From assembly GCF_013911645.1 (NCBI RefSeq), contig NZ_JACESV010000003.1, positions 62,001 through 126,000 of the forward strand: a DNA stretch of 64,000 nucleotides. Reading direction: 5' to 3'. Position numbers and translations under genes: made by a program. Below the pieces are notes generated by a model. The model searched no databases. It saw only the letters and a program-made list of their open reading frames with translations, and was not told the DNA's origin. This document shows positions 43,562 through 52,218 of this stretch, in pieces; within the stretch, counting starts at the first letter, position 1; every line of letters begins with the position of its first letter. Source of the stretch: Allomuricauda sp. Its GTDB lineage: Bacteria > Bacteroidota > Bacteroidia > Flavobacteriales > Flavobacteriaceae.

Positions 43562-44398
43562 TTAGACCATCTCACAAACGGTTTCAAACAGTTGTTTGTC
43601 CAAACGTTCCTGTCGTGAAAAGCTCCGTCTGAGGCTACCGTGCAATACGGAGTTGAAGGCATTGTAACCCAACCAGAGGTTGGGAGTCGTACCCAATAAC
43701 ACGGCTTCACGATCTAAGATCTCGATGACCTCACGGGCCCTTTTGGAGGGATCGTCATTGGTATCACTGCACTCATAGCGAAAGAGTTTGGTCCGATCCA
43801 ACACCTCTTTTACAAAGGCCTTGGTATCCAATAGCTCCACGGTCATCAATTGATGGAACCTATCGGAGATGGTATAGAATTCATTGTCCATGAATTTACG
43901 GAACAATCCTTCCAGCTCGGGCATGATCAGGTTCACGCAACGCTTGTGGTGCTTGATGGAAAAACCGATCTCCGTTTGGGCCACATGCAGTCCATTGGAA
44001 CACACCTTGCGATAGCAACCAAAATGTCCCGAAGTGCGTTCGCTCCCATCGTAGGAATTGGTAAAGCGCAGCATGGGCAGTATGGTATCCTCCCGGTGTC
44101 CCACGGAAAACTGGGAACTGTCGGTAAGGATAAAATCCATACTGAAACTCCGATCGGATCGGTTGATGGTCTGCCTACGGTAGGCCAATCCCGTTTTGAT
44201 GATCTGCCTCTCGGCCTTCCCAAAAAACAGTTCATTGGGGATATGCCCATAGCGTTTGGAGACCACGTTCACGATCTTGCCATTGCTCACAATGGCCCGT
44301 TCCATCCCTTTTCTGTTGGGCATTCCCGTCAATGCTTCCAAAGGTCTGAGCTGTACCGGCACAAAGACCTCGTCCTGTTGTAATCTGTTCAAATACAT
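43562..44398 (-). CDS. DUF932 family protein
   Basis: 278 residues. The order of conserved blocks (LRPLEALTGMPNRKGMERAIVSNGKIVNVVSKRYGHIPN, MDFILTDSSQFSVG, LPMLRFTNSYDGSERTSGHFGCYRKVCSNGLHVAQ, WLGYNAFNSVLHG) matches the DUF932 family found in phages, plasmids and integrated elements. The family has no settled biochemical role that I can name; it is often encoded near replication or recombination genes. The gene is more GC-rich than the island and shares a short intergenic region with the divergent AAA_28 gene. A hairpin CTCCGGT/ACCGGAG lies just beyond its 3' end (about 43526-43547). Confidence 0.75.
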   Translation of the reverse strand: MYLNRLQQDEVFVPVQLRPLEALTGMPNRKGMERAIVSNGKIVNVVSKRYGHIPNELFFGKAERQIIKTGLAYRRQTINRSDRSFSMDFILTDSSQFSVGHREDTILPMLRFTNSYDGSERTSGHFGCYRKVCSNGLHVAQTEIGFSIKHHKRCVNLIMPELEGLFRKFMDNEFYTISDRFHQLMTVELLDTKAFVKEVLDRTKLFRYECSDTNDDPSKRAREVIEILDREAVLLGTTPNLWLGYNAFNSVLHGSLRRSFSRQERLDKQLFETVCEMV

Positions 44399-44558
44399 AA
44401 TTTAATGATTTAAGGTTAAACAATATGTGCCGGATGCACCAAACGGAAGACAGGCTGTAGAGCGGCAAGGAAACGGAATATAAAGAGACGAAAGGAACGG
44501 CTATATGCCGTCCCTTGTCCGGCAACAGGCTGCGACGTTTAATTTGCGACACCTATTG

Positions 44559-45233
44559 ATGGAAACCTTATTTCTGACTATGGGCATGGATGCTGGCCGA
44601 TTTCCCAGAAGTTTGTATTATTGTCCCCCGAAAAAAAACAACGACACCAAACCAAATTACTTACCCTTGAAACGAAGCAAAGACCACCTTCCGTTTTATG
44701 TGATTACCGGCGGCCCTGGCGTGGGCAAGACCACCCTTTTGGAGGAACTACGGCAACGCGGCTTCAAGGTCGTGCCCGAAACGGCCCGTGAACTGATCAA
44801 AGCGCAACAGGCCATCGACGGGGAGGCCCTGCCCTGGAAAAACAGGAAGCAGTATATGGAGCTGATGTTCAAGGGTTGCAAAGCCCAATTTGAAAAGACC
44901 CTCCTAGACGTCAGGACCGATCAGCCCGTATTTTTCGACCGTGGCTTTGTGGACGCCCTCTGCTATGCGGCTTTGGAAGGCCTTCCCATAGACCGGGAAA
45001 TGAAAAGCTTGGCCGAAACCCACAGGTACCGTCCCCAAGTCTTTATCCTGCCCCCTTGGAAGGATATCTACCATACCGATGCCCAGCGGACACAGGACTG
45101 GAACGAATCGGTGTTCACCTACAACAAAATGATCCAGACCTATCGGGGCTACCAATATGACCTAATTGAGGTTCCCAGGGTTGCTGTTCAGGAAAGAGCA
45201 GATTTTGTGTTGGAGTCGATCAATTCCAAGTGA
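44559..45233 (+). CDS. AAA_28-type P-loop ATPase/kinase
   Basis: 224 residues from ATG 44559; the frame is open to 44505, and a start nearer 44580 or at a later codon is possible. Core 44-220: FYVITGGPGVGKTTLLEEL (Walker A), FKVVPETARELIKAQQ, PVFFDRGFVDALCYAA (Walker B-like Asp-Arg), and QVFILPPWKDIYHTDAQR. This is the AAA_28 / nucleoside-kinase-like P-loop family, often of the size 180-200 residues and predicted to bind a small phosphorylatable substrate. It lies divergent to the DUF932 gene. The N-terminal 40 residues are unique and may not be translated. Substrate unknown. Confidence 0.75.
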   Translation: METLFLTMGMDAGRFPRSLYYCPPKKNNDTKPNYLPLKRSKDHLPFYVITGGPGVGKTTLLEELRQRGFKVVPETARELIKAQQAIDGEALPWKNRKQYMELMFKGCKAQFEKTLLDVRTDQPVFFDRGFVDALCYAALEGLPIDREMKSLAETHRYRPQVFILPPWKDIYHTDAQRTQDWNESVFTYNKMIQTYRGYQYDLIEVPRVAVQERADFVLESINSK

Positions 45234-45480
45234 ACCATCGCCAGTTACCAATCCTTTCATTGAAGCATACCCCTTTTCTGGCAGGCAGCAACTGTTCGGT
45301 AACGTAATTTTCCCAACCTCCATCGCGTGAGGGATTGCAGTGAAAAGCCCTGAATCCTTGCCATCAGGCCTTGCAACGGAAAGCCCGGCCCCTAGGGACA
45401 CGCCCAACAAAGACTCGTGTTGTGGTATTTGTATACCGCCCTTGGGTTTAGTCCCATGAATAGCTGGATATTATGCCCTC

Positions 45481-47178
45481 CTACCCGGTGTCCTGCTTTG
45501 CCCTTAGGCGCTCCATAAAGAACATCGGGGTGATGCCCACCCGGGATTTAAAGGCCTTGACAAAGGTGCGTTCACTGTTGAAGCCCGCCTCTTCGGCCAG
45601 GGAACGGTTGCTGTAAAGGGCCAGCTTTCGGTCCTGTTTCATTTGTGCAATGATATGGTCCACCCTTAGGTCATTGATATATTCCATCACGCGCTTTCCC
45701 TTGTAATGGGTGATGATCTGGGAGAGGTATTTCCCGTTCACCTCGGCCAGGACCGCCAATTTGCCCGCGGACATCTTTCGGTCCAGAAAGTCCCGACAGC
45801 CTTCAAAACGTTCCAGACGGGCCAACACCGCATCGATTTTCTCCTTGGAAATTTCCAAAGGGTGGGAAGGAACGGTATGGTTTTTTTGCATTTTCCGGAC
45901 AGGCGGATTTTCCCCGGCAAGTATGGCCTCGAACCTTTTTTGGTACAGCTTTCGGGTACGCTGGTAGCGCCAGGCCAACCATAGCGACAAGATCGACAAC
46001 AGCACCACTACTGCAATCCCGATGTTCTTCTGCCGCTCCCTGATCTTCAAAATTCCTTCGATCTGCTGTTTCTCCCGTTGGATACTTTTCAGGTCATAGC
46101 CATCCTTGACCGTATCGTCCAGATATTGGTGCTGTTCCCGCAAAAAATCAATGGCCTCGATATGCCGCTTCAGATAAGTCAACTGTAGGTCGGGCCTTTC
46201 CATGGCACCATAGTATTCGGCCAGGTAGCCATAGGCCCCCAGCAGTTCCGCTTTGATATAGTTCTGCCCCCTAAAATGGGCATCCACCTGTTTAAAATAA
46301 CTCACGGCCCTTTCCTGTTCCCCCAATTCCCAATAACAGCGCCCAAGATAAAACCCGGTCAGCACCTCATTGGCAAAATCATTTCCTTTGTCCCCTATCA
46401 ATTGCAGACTACTGTCCAGATGCACGATGGCCAAGGGATAGTTCCCCTGCAGGGCATAATTGATTCCCTCGGACTGTACAAAATACCTGCTCAAGCTGTG
46501 ATACCCCAACCGTTGTCCCTCTTCCATGCCCAAGGTATTGACCTTACGGCTAAGGCCATAATTTTCCATTTGCTGGTGACAACGACCGAGCAACAATAGG
46601 GAATTCAGGTAACCGGGCACACTGTGCTCCTTAAAATACCCTAGACCCTTGTTGAGCAAAACGACCGCCTCATCATAATGTTCGGTGTAGTATTTGACCA
46701 GGGCGATATTGTATTGGAGCTTATGGTGCAGGTATGCATCATCGGTACGCCCCAGGAATCCATCGGCCACAAGGTAATTTTCCAGTGCCCGTTTGTATTT
46801 TTTTTCGCTATAGAACACGATCCCCTTGGTCAGATAGGCCGAACCGATCAGAGCGGTGTCCTTGGCAGCTCTGGCGCTAAGGACCATACTGTCCGCATAA
46901 GCCAGTCTAACCTTTCCCAAGGAACGATGCAGATAGTTTTTATAGCCTTGTATCCGTTGGGCATCATTGTTTTCTTTCACGGCCTTTTCCAGATAGGCCT
47001 TAAGGTATAGTTGCTGCTTGACACTATCCTGCCCAGCCTCCTTGATACGCCCAAAAAGCACCGGATATTCCAATGCCAGCAGGGAATCGGGATTGTCCAA
47101 TGGCTGCTGCGCACATAGGCTGCCCAGGCCCATGAGGACCATCAAAAGTGTCAGTCTACCGATCATCGGATGTTGCAT
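45481..47178 (-). CDS. TPR-containing AraC-type transcriptional regulator with membrane anchor
   Basis: 565 residues. Signal sequence (MQHPMIGRLTLLMVLMGLGSLCAQ), periplasmic tetratricopeptide repeats (about 80-340, e.g. YKRALENYLVADGFLGR, YPLAIVHLDSSLQLIG), a transmembrane helix near 384-404 (IGIAVVVLLSILSLWLAWRY) and a C-terminal cytoplasmic AraC/HTH_18 domain (about 455-560, NGKYLSQIITHYKGKRVMEY and RSLAEEAGFNSERTFVKAFK). This single-protein transmembrane regulator architecture is common in Flavobacteriaceae, where the periplasmic repeats sense a ligand and the AraC part acts on promoters. Its own gene stands alone with long flanking spacers. The target is unknown. Confidence 0.82.
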   Translation of the reverse strand: MQHPMIGRLTLLMVLMGLGSLCAQQPLDNPDSLLALEYPVLFGRIKEAGQDSVKQQLYLKAYLEKAVKENNDAQRIQGYKNYLHRSLGKVRLAYADSMVLSARAAKDTALIGSAYLTKGIVFYSEKKYKRALENYLVADGFLGRTDDAYLHHKLQYNIALVKYYTEHYDEAVVLLNKGLGYFKEHSVPGYLNSLLLLGRCHQQMENYGLSRKVNTLGMEEGQRLGYHSLSRYFVQSEGINYALQGNYPLAIVHLDSSLQLIGDKGNDFANEVLTGFYLGRCYWELGEQERAVSYFKQVDAHFRGQNYIKAELLGAYGYLAEYYGAMERPDLQLTYLKRHIEAIDFLREQHQYLDDTVKDGYDLKSIQREKQQIEGILKIRERQKNIGIAVVVLLSILSLWLAWRYQRTRKLYQKRFEAILAGENPPVRKMQKNHTVPSHPLEISKEKIDAVLARLERFEGCRDFLDRKMSAGKLAVLAEVNGKYLSQIITHYKGKRVMEYINDLRVDHIIAQMKQDRKLALYSNRSLAEEAGFNSERTFVKAFKSRVGITPMFFMERLRAKQDTG

Positions 47179-47521
47179 GGCTACTAAACTAAAGTGGGGA
47201 ACTATAGTACCTCCATCTTTGGGGAACAGTTATGGCTAAGCACTTGTGTGCATGATGGAAGTGCGATTTCCTTCGAAGATAGTGCAAATTGTGGGGTTTC
47301 ACTTACAAAAATTTAAAAAAGCAGCTAGGACGATTTCAGGAAAGCCACCCGTCCTTTTCGGGAAATCACCGAACAAGCCCTTGCACGGATGCTGGATTTG
47401 CCCCTAGTTTTACAGCGAATTCAAACCTTAACACCTCCGTACCATCGGCGGTCAGCAAGGTTCAGGTTGCCCGGGTGAGCATGGACCGATCTAATAATCG
47501 GTAACTTAAAAACTCATCAAA
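47179..47521. other. Divergent promoter region
   Basis: 343 bases between the leftward TPR-AraC gene and the rightward lipoprotein gene. No RNA gene or convincing ORF; short open frames on the + strand (47289-47504) are not supported by composition or motifs. Regulatory sites for both units are expected here but none is clear. Confidence 0.35.
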
Positions 47522-47821
47522 ATGAAAAAACTTGTTTGTATTACCAGTATCGCTCTATGGATGACCATGGGGTGTACACCCGATAATGTATATGACGATT
47601 ATCCTAAATCAGATAATACAATAGCCTTCCCTTCAAAACAACAGCGGCCACTGCAACCCACGGCCCATGAAAATGACTCGGTCATCGAAGATGAGGACTG
47701 GGACCTGTCGATTCCCAACGCTGTTGGGAACCCACAGACCGTTTTGCGACACATGCCCGATCCCGATTTTGATTCCATCGTTCCCGTGCCCGAGACCGAA
47801 CCCTTTAGCCTGGAAAACTGA
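47522..47821 (+). CDS. Small lipoprotein, acidic and proline-rich
   Basis: 99 residues. Lipobox ending at Cys18 (MKKLVCITSIALWMTMGC), then TPDNVYDDYPKSDNTIAF and an acidic, largely unstructured tail (ENDSVIEDEDWDLSIPNAVG, PDPDFDSIVPVPETEPF). No family recognised. Its stop overlaps the ATG of the next gene by one base (TGATG), so translation is coupled with the membrane protein that follows and, further on, the AraC regulator. The trio may form a small sensory unit in which the lipoprotein and membrane protein control the regulator; this is inferred only from gene order. Confidence 0.6.
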   Translation: MKKLVCITSIALWMTMGCTPDNVYDDYPKSDNTIAFPSKQQRPLQPTAHENDSVIEDEDWDLSIPNAVGNPQTVLRHMPDPDFDSIVPVPETEPFSLEN

Positions 47822-48081
47822 TGGAACCCCGTGACCGTGCACAACGAAAATGGCAGCTCCTTTGGCCCATTGCCCTAATGTCCGTCAATCTATGGGCCAT
47901 TTGGATTGTCATTGAACTGTTCGGTTACGATCAACTGGTGGATCATTTCAATCCGGAAGGCATCACCAAACGTGTTCATCCCGGAAAACCGGCCCGGCTC
48001 TTGTTCATCAGTGTGCTGTGCAACCTTTTCCCAACGCTCAGCACATTGTTTTCGAAGCTCATGGATATCGGGGAACGCTGA
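47821..48081 (+). CDS. Small membrane protein
   Basis: 86 residues with one strong hydrophobic segment (about 14-33, LWPIALMSVNLWAIWIVIEL), then VHPGKPARLLFISVLCNLFPTLSTLF as a second, weaker segment. Translation is coupled to the lipoprotein upstream (TGATG). Its 3' end overlaps the AraC-type gene by 64 bases, an unusually long overlap that is real only if the AraC gene uses the GTG at 48018. No family recognised. Confidence 0.5.
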   Translation: MEPRDRAQRKWQLLWPIALMSVNLWAIWIVIELFGYDQLVDHFNPEGITKRVHPGKPARLLFISVLCNLFPTLSTLFSKLMDIGER

Positions 48082-48962
48082 TTCTTTTGGAACGGTCCGA
48101 TAGCCATGAAAAGCAACAGATAGCGGGGCTGGTTATCCTTTTTATCGAGGAGAGCGAGCAAGTAGGTACGGTACAAACCCATTTTGACAGGCTGCACGCC
48201 CTGCTGTTCCTAATCAAAAAAGGGCGGATCCAAATAGTAATCGAGCAAGTCGCACATAGGCTATATCCCGGCCGACTCCTTTTACTGCCCCGAGGGAGGA
48301 ATTGGTTCCTCCGGCCATCCCTTTCCCCCATTGAAATGGGCATTGTTGGCCTTGATTCACAACAGATCCATGCAGATACCAACAGGGCATTGCCCATAAG
48401 GCTATTTCAGCATTGGGAGCGACAGCCCCAAACCCTGGACCTCAAAACCAAAGAACTGCATTGGTTGTTGAAACTACTCAAGATCCTCAAGGCCAAGATC
48501 TATCCGACCACTCCTTCCCCTGCCCATGGGATTGTCCTGCGGTACGGGCTTTACATGCTATTGTGGGAACTGGACCGTTTGGTCCAAAAAGAGAATCCTT
48601 TGACATCGATCATACCTACCACCGGACATTTTTTGGTATTGCAATTTATGGAATTGCTCACCCGCCATTATAGCTCGCAGCACCAGGTAGGTTTTTATGC
48701 CAAGCGTCTTCGGGTAACACCGGACCACCTCTCCAGGGTCATCAAAAAGAATACGGGCCGTACGGCCAAGGATCATATCCAGCAGCTCTTGATGGAAGAT
48801 GCCAAAGTACTTTTGCACGGCCCGAGATCCATCAAGGAAATTGCCCATTTGCTCGGGTTCAACACCGCCTATGCCTTCAGTAAGTTCTTTAAGCGCAATG
48901 CATCCGTATCCCCGACTTCCTACCGTGAACAACAGCTGAAGCGCCCAAATGACCGAAGATAA
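48018..48962 (+). CDS. AraC family transcriptional regulator
   Basis: 314 residues. Bacteroidota-type AraC with an N-terminal beta-barrel-like sensing part (1-190, e.g. HYRLYPGRLLLLPRGRNWF-like strand pattern around residues 80-97) and a C-terminal HTH_18 domain (about 225-305): YAKRLRVTPDHLSRVIKKNT and SIKEIAHLLGFNTAYAFSKFF, the second being the classical AraC recognition signature. The start is a GTG at 48018, lying 64 bases inside the preceding gene. No ATG gives a complete N-terminus, so a start between 48018 and 48110 is possible. Target unknown. Confidence 0.82.
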   Translation: MQPFPNAQHIVFEAHGYRGTLILLERSDSHEKQQIAGLVILFIEESEQVGTVQTHFDRLHALLFLIKKGRIQIVIEQVAHRLYPGRLLLLPRGRNWFLRPSLSPIEMGIVGLDSQQIHADTNRALPIRLFQHWERQPQTLDLKTKELHWLLKLLKILKAKIYPTTPSPAHGIVLRYGLYMLLWELDRLVQKENPLTSIIPTTGHFLVLQFMELLTRHYSSQHQVGFYAKRLRVTPDHLSRVIKKNTGRTAKDHIQQLLMEDAKVLLHGPRSIKEIAHLLGFNTAYAFSKFFKRNASVSPTSYREQQLKRPNDRR

Positions 48963-49013
48963 TAGCAAAAGAGGTGGGTCGATTAATTTCGGTAAAGCCT
49001 AGTTTTGGTCCCA

Positions 49014-49352
49014 ATGATCAATCCACGTCCCCCAACTGCAAACATTGTGACAGTATGGGAAACTGTGCATTTAGGCGATCAGATCATCGAGAAAGGCGAT
49101 ATAGGCCTTCACCTTCACATAAAAATCCTCGACCCCGTAAATCCCGGTACAAAGATGTTGCTTTTCACGCTTGGCATACTCCACCATGGTGGCCCCATCA
49201 CTGAACTTGATATAGTGCTGCATCAAGAGCAAATTGAAATCATCGGAAGCCTGGATCCGATGGGCGAATTTATAGGGAGATCCATACCGTGTACAAGGTT
49301 CTTCCTATTTCTAACAATTCATAATTACAGAAAGCCCAAAGCGTCCAGATAG
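49014..49352 (+). CDS. Doubtful small ORF downstream of the AraC gene
   Basis: 112 residues from the ATG at 49014, with a TTG 9 bases earlier. TVWETVHLGDQIIEKGDIGL and LHLHIKILDPVNPGTKMLLF read as plausible beta-rich protein, but no family is recognised and the 3' end overlaps the pseudogene on the other strand. It could be a relic or a chance ORF. Kept at low confidence because the 48963-49600 stretch otherwise has only a pseudogene. Confidence 0.25.
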   Translation: MINPRPPTANIVTVWETVHLGDQIIEKGDIGLHLHIKILDPVNPGTKMLLFTLGILHHGGPITELDIVLHQEQIEIIGSLDPMGEFIGRSIPCTRFFLFLTIHNYRKPKASR

Positions 49353-49576
49353 ATATCTTCCAAATACTTGTCCATTTTCTTTCCATGGACGAACACCCCC
49401 ATGCTTAGGACAGACTCCTGTATCGGGCAGAGTTCCAATTCGATAAAAAACCGATCAATAGCGTACAACTGAAATTAACAATCAATGGACCTAAAGGAAG
49501 TCACATAGACTCCCTCGTCCCCCAGGGCCTCCCATTGTTCCTCCTTGGACAGTTCCAAATAATCGTATATCCGCAT
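49325..49576 (-). pseudogene. Small conserved-type protein interrupted by one in-frame stop
   Basis: Reading from ATG 49576: MRIYDYLELSKEEQWEALGD, EGVYVTSFRSIDC, a TAA at 49475-49477 (codon 34), then FQLYAIDRFFIELELCPIQE, SVLSMGVFVHGKKMDKYLED and IYLDALGFL before a stop at 49325. Both halves are in the same frame and together resemble a family of about 80-residue Bacteroidota proteins of the form YDYL.L...EQW..L...GV......ID..F.LYA...FF.E.EL. A single base change (for example AAA to TAA) explains the break. It is 21 bases after the frameshifted SRAP gene in the same orientation, so both belonged to one operon. Confidence 0.65.
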
Positions 49577-49597
49577 CAATAGGTCGTTTTAACATCG

Positions 49598-50327
49598 TCA
49601 TAGGTCACAGGGGCCATTGTTGTCCACTGCATCCTTGCCCCTTAGTTTGCCAACGGTATGGGCCGCCAGTTCGGATTCGGGATACGGTCGGAGCAGTTCC
49701 TCCAATTGTTTTTGGTCCAGCTCGTCCCGGTAAGGTTCCAACCACGCATCCTCCAATCCATCGGGCAAGATCACCGGCATCCGTGGCCCTGCCATCTTGG
49801 GATTGTTATGGATCTCGGCCATCATGGGATTGCCTTCGGTGGTCACGATGGAAAAGGTATTGAGGATTTCCCCGGTTTCCGGGTCCGTCCATTCGTTCCA
49901 AAGTCCGGCCAGGGCCCATGGGCCGAAGGTCCTCACGGGAAATGTAATAGGGAACGGTCTCCTTGCCATGGTGGTGATGTTCGTAGAACCCATCGATATA
50001 GATAAGGCACCTTTTGCCCTTTGCCGATGACCTAAAGGAATTCTTCTCAAAAATGGTCTCACCGCGTGCATTGAGCGTCTTGTTCCAGATATCCTTTTTA
50101 TCCTTTGCCCAAAAAGGCACCAGTCCCCATTGTGAGACTACTGTGAAGTTGGGACTTTCATTGGTATAAATGAACATCCTGGGATGCTGGAACCCGGTGA
50201 CATGGAACAGTGGGAGATCGGTCTCCCTGGCCATTTTTTCACGGATTTCACGGATAGCATGTTCATCCGCATCCCGCATGGCTCGCTTTAGCTGGGTTTC
50301 CAGTTGGGCATTGACATCGTAGCACAT
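49598..50327 (-). pseudogene. SOS response-associated peptidase (SRAP, YedK/HMCES-like), frameshifted
   Basis: The first frame (from 50327) encodes the SRAP N-terminus with the catalytic Cys2 (MCYDVNAQ), WGLVPFWAKDKKDIWNKTLNARGET and the active-site Glu in YIDGFYEHHHHGKETVPYYI. The match continues in another frame as WALAGLWNEWTDPETGEIL, FSIVTTEGNPMMAEIH and PRMPVILPDG. The break is at the run GGG at 49920-49922 (+ strand). Removing one base restores a single frame of about 242 residues. SRAP proteins form covalent crosslinks with abasic sites in single-stranded DNA. It is either a true recent mutation or a base-calling error in the run. Confidence 0.85.
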
Positions 50328-50490
50328 AATCGAGGTTGTCTAAAACTGCTGACCTTAAAGTAGTGAATCCAGAGAAAAAGAACAAGTGGCTGTCTTGTTA
50401 AAGCTTTTAATATTCCAAGCAGGAGTTGCAGAGAGCGGATTCAATGACCATCACTTACAAAAAAGATATGACGAACTGGGTTGATTCAAC

Positions 50491-50517
50491 AAAAAACCCT
50501 CCAGAAATAGGAGGGCT
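50491..50517 (-). terminator. Rho-independent terminator of the second SusC/SusD operon
   Basis: On the - strand CCCTCC, a 7-base loop and GGAGGG are followed by TTTTTT. It lies 26-52 bases after the stop of the SusD-like gene at 50543. Stem 50499-50504 with 50510-50515. Confidence 0.8.
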
Positions 50518-50542
50518 TTACTACATTAACTAAACTCAAAAA

Positions 50543-52210
50543 TTAATTCTGATCGGAGGGTGATAAGTTGGGGTTGGCATCCAATTCCGCTTGAGGAATC
50601 TTAAAGATCCAATCTTCGTTCACCGATGGACGTTCCACTTGGTAGGCCTCTTGGTAAAGTACGGCCGAAGCTCCAGAACCACCATCAGCAGCATGGTCGA
50701 TTCCCTCATCCCATCTAATCTTGTCGGTGTATCCAAAGCCTTCGCCCCACAACTCCAATCGTCTCTGGAACTTGATATGCTCCATCATGGACTCTTGGGT
50801 GTTGTAGATGGTGACGTCATAAGCGCTGTCACGCTCCTCTCCCAATGGTCTCAATGCTTCCTGTGCACCAGAAATGTCGTTCATCATGGCCTTTGCCTCA
50901 GCCTCGATGAGATACATTTCGGAAGTACGCATGTAAATGATATCATCGGGGTCAATGGATCCTGGGTTTGCATTCCTTAATTTAAATTGCATGTAAGGGT
51001 GCTGGTTAAAGGCATCATTAATACCAAAGGCCGCATTTACCTCTGCCCTTCTGGCGTTATACCCTTGCAAATCATTGGCATAATTGGGATCCCTTGGCAG
51101 ACCGGTAGTGGGGTCAAGCCCTCCCTGGTTGTTGGATGCGGAACTGTTGGTGTTCGGTGCATCTATGATGAACATATCCTTCCTATAGTCCGTAGCCGGA
51201 GCGGCATCGATTATCCTTCTATCGGCAATCTTTGGATTGTTCCTGTTCTGGCTACCATTGAAGTTGTTACTGATCAAATAAAAGTAGGAACGGAAGAAGG
51301 TCGTCTCAGCAGCAATCACATTGCTTCCCCAGATCACCTCGGAAAGGTTATTCGTGTTAAAGCCTGATTTCCAATCGTCCTCGCCCATCAAAGGAAAGCC
51401 CTGACGTGCCATAACGGCGGCATCGGCAGCTGTTTGCCAATCCCCCTTGGATAACGCCGTACGGGCCAAAAGACCATAGGCAACGTTGATGTTCAACTGG
51501 GATTTGGTTTCGGCGCCTCCACTCGGTCTTCCTGAACCTTCCTCGAAACGGTCAATGGCAGCGGCTAGATCAGCCTCGATTTGGTCATAGATTTCCTGAA
51601 CCGTAGATCTTGGCTCACTGGTAAAGGGAGATTCTGAAGAGAACAACAATGGTACACCTGGGTCGCTTGCCGGATTCCCGATCAAGTAACCCTTGGCATA
51701 ATGCTGTACCAAGGAAAGGTAGGCATAGGCACGATAAGTGTAGGCCTGTCCCAAAATCTCGTTCAACTGTGGCGACTCCACCAAGGTACCGTCAGTTCCC
51801 CTGTTGATCAACAGGTTGGCCCCCAAGATGATGTTGTACCTATGGTACCACAACAACTCGCAGGTCAATGAAGTCTGGTCGGTGTGGGAGTTCCACTGCA
51901 TCTCCGTTCTCCAACCCAAGTTATTGGCATTGGCGGAGTGGATCAAACCTCCAGAAAGGTTGTCTCCCAGTGGCACCCAGTAGTGGTTGTTTGCCCGTTG
52001 CGTGTCCCCGCCGGGGAATATGGTCTGTGATTGTGAGTACAGTCCACGGTGCAGCCCGTTCAAGATCAGCTGCATGTTGTCCTCGTTGGCCAACGCATCG
52101 GAGGCAGAAATGGCATCCGTGGGCGTTGTTTCCAAAAAGTCGTCGTCGCATGAAATTATGGCGATCCCTAGGAAAGCCAGTAACAGTATATTTATTTTTC
52201 TTAACATCAT
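50543..52210 (-). CDS. RagB/SusD family nutrient-uptake lipoprotein
   Basis: 555 residues. Lipobox IIS-Cys21 then DDDFLETTPTDAISASDA, the usual start of SusD proteins. TPR-like helices follow (LWYHRYNIILGANLLINRG, ILGQAYTYRAYAYLSLVQHY), with NVAYGLLARTALSKGDWQTA, RTSEMYLIEAEAKAMMNDIS and the C-terminal block FQRRLELWGEGFGYTDKIRW. It is the outer-membrane lid partner of the SusC-like barrel encoded 8 bases upstream. No glycosidase or protease is next to it, so substrate class cannot be inferred. The operon ends at the terminator just downstream. Confidence 0.92.
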   Translation of the reverse strand: MMLRKINILLLAFLGIAIISCDDDFLETTPTDAISASDALANEDNMQLILNGLHRGLYSQSQTIFPGGDTQRANNHYWVPLGDNLSGGLIHSANANNLGWRTEMQWNSHTDQTSLTCELLWYHRYNIILGANLLINRGTDGTLVESPQLNEILGQAYTYRAYAYLSLVQHYAKGYLIGNPASDPGVPLLFSSESPFTSEPRSTVQEIYDQIEADLAAAIDRFEEGSGRPSGGAETKSQLNINVAYGLLARTALSKGDWQTAADAAVMARQGFPLMGEDDWKSGFNTNNLSEVIWGSNVIAAETTFFRSYFYLISNNFNGSQNRNNPKIADRRIIDAAPATDYRKDMFIIDAPNTNSSASNNQGGLDPTTGLPRDPNYANDLQGYNARRAEVNAAFGINDAFNQHPYMQFKLRNANPGSIDPDDIIYMRTSEMYLIEAEAKAMMNDISGAQEALRPLGEERDSAYDVTIYNTQESMMEHIKFQRRLELWGEGFGYTDKIRWDEGIDHAADGGSGASAVLYQEAYQVERPSVNEDWIFKIPQAELDANPNLSPSDQN

Positions 52211-52218
52211 TTATTTTT

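Noticed and set aside
43850..44383. 177-residue plus-strand ORF opposite the DUF932 gene
   Set aside because: Shadow of a family-supported gene.
50987..51367. 126-residue plus-strand ORF opposite the second SusD gene
   Set aside because: Shadow frame without family support.
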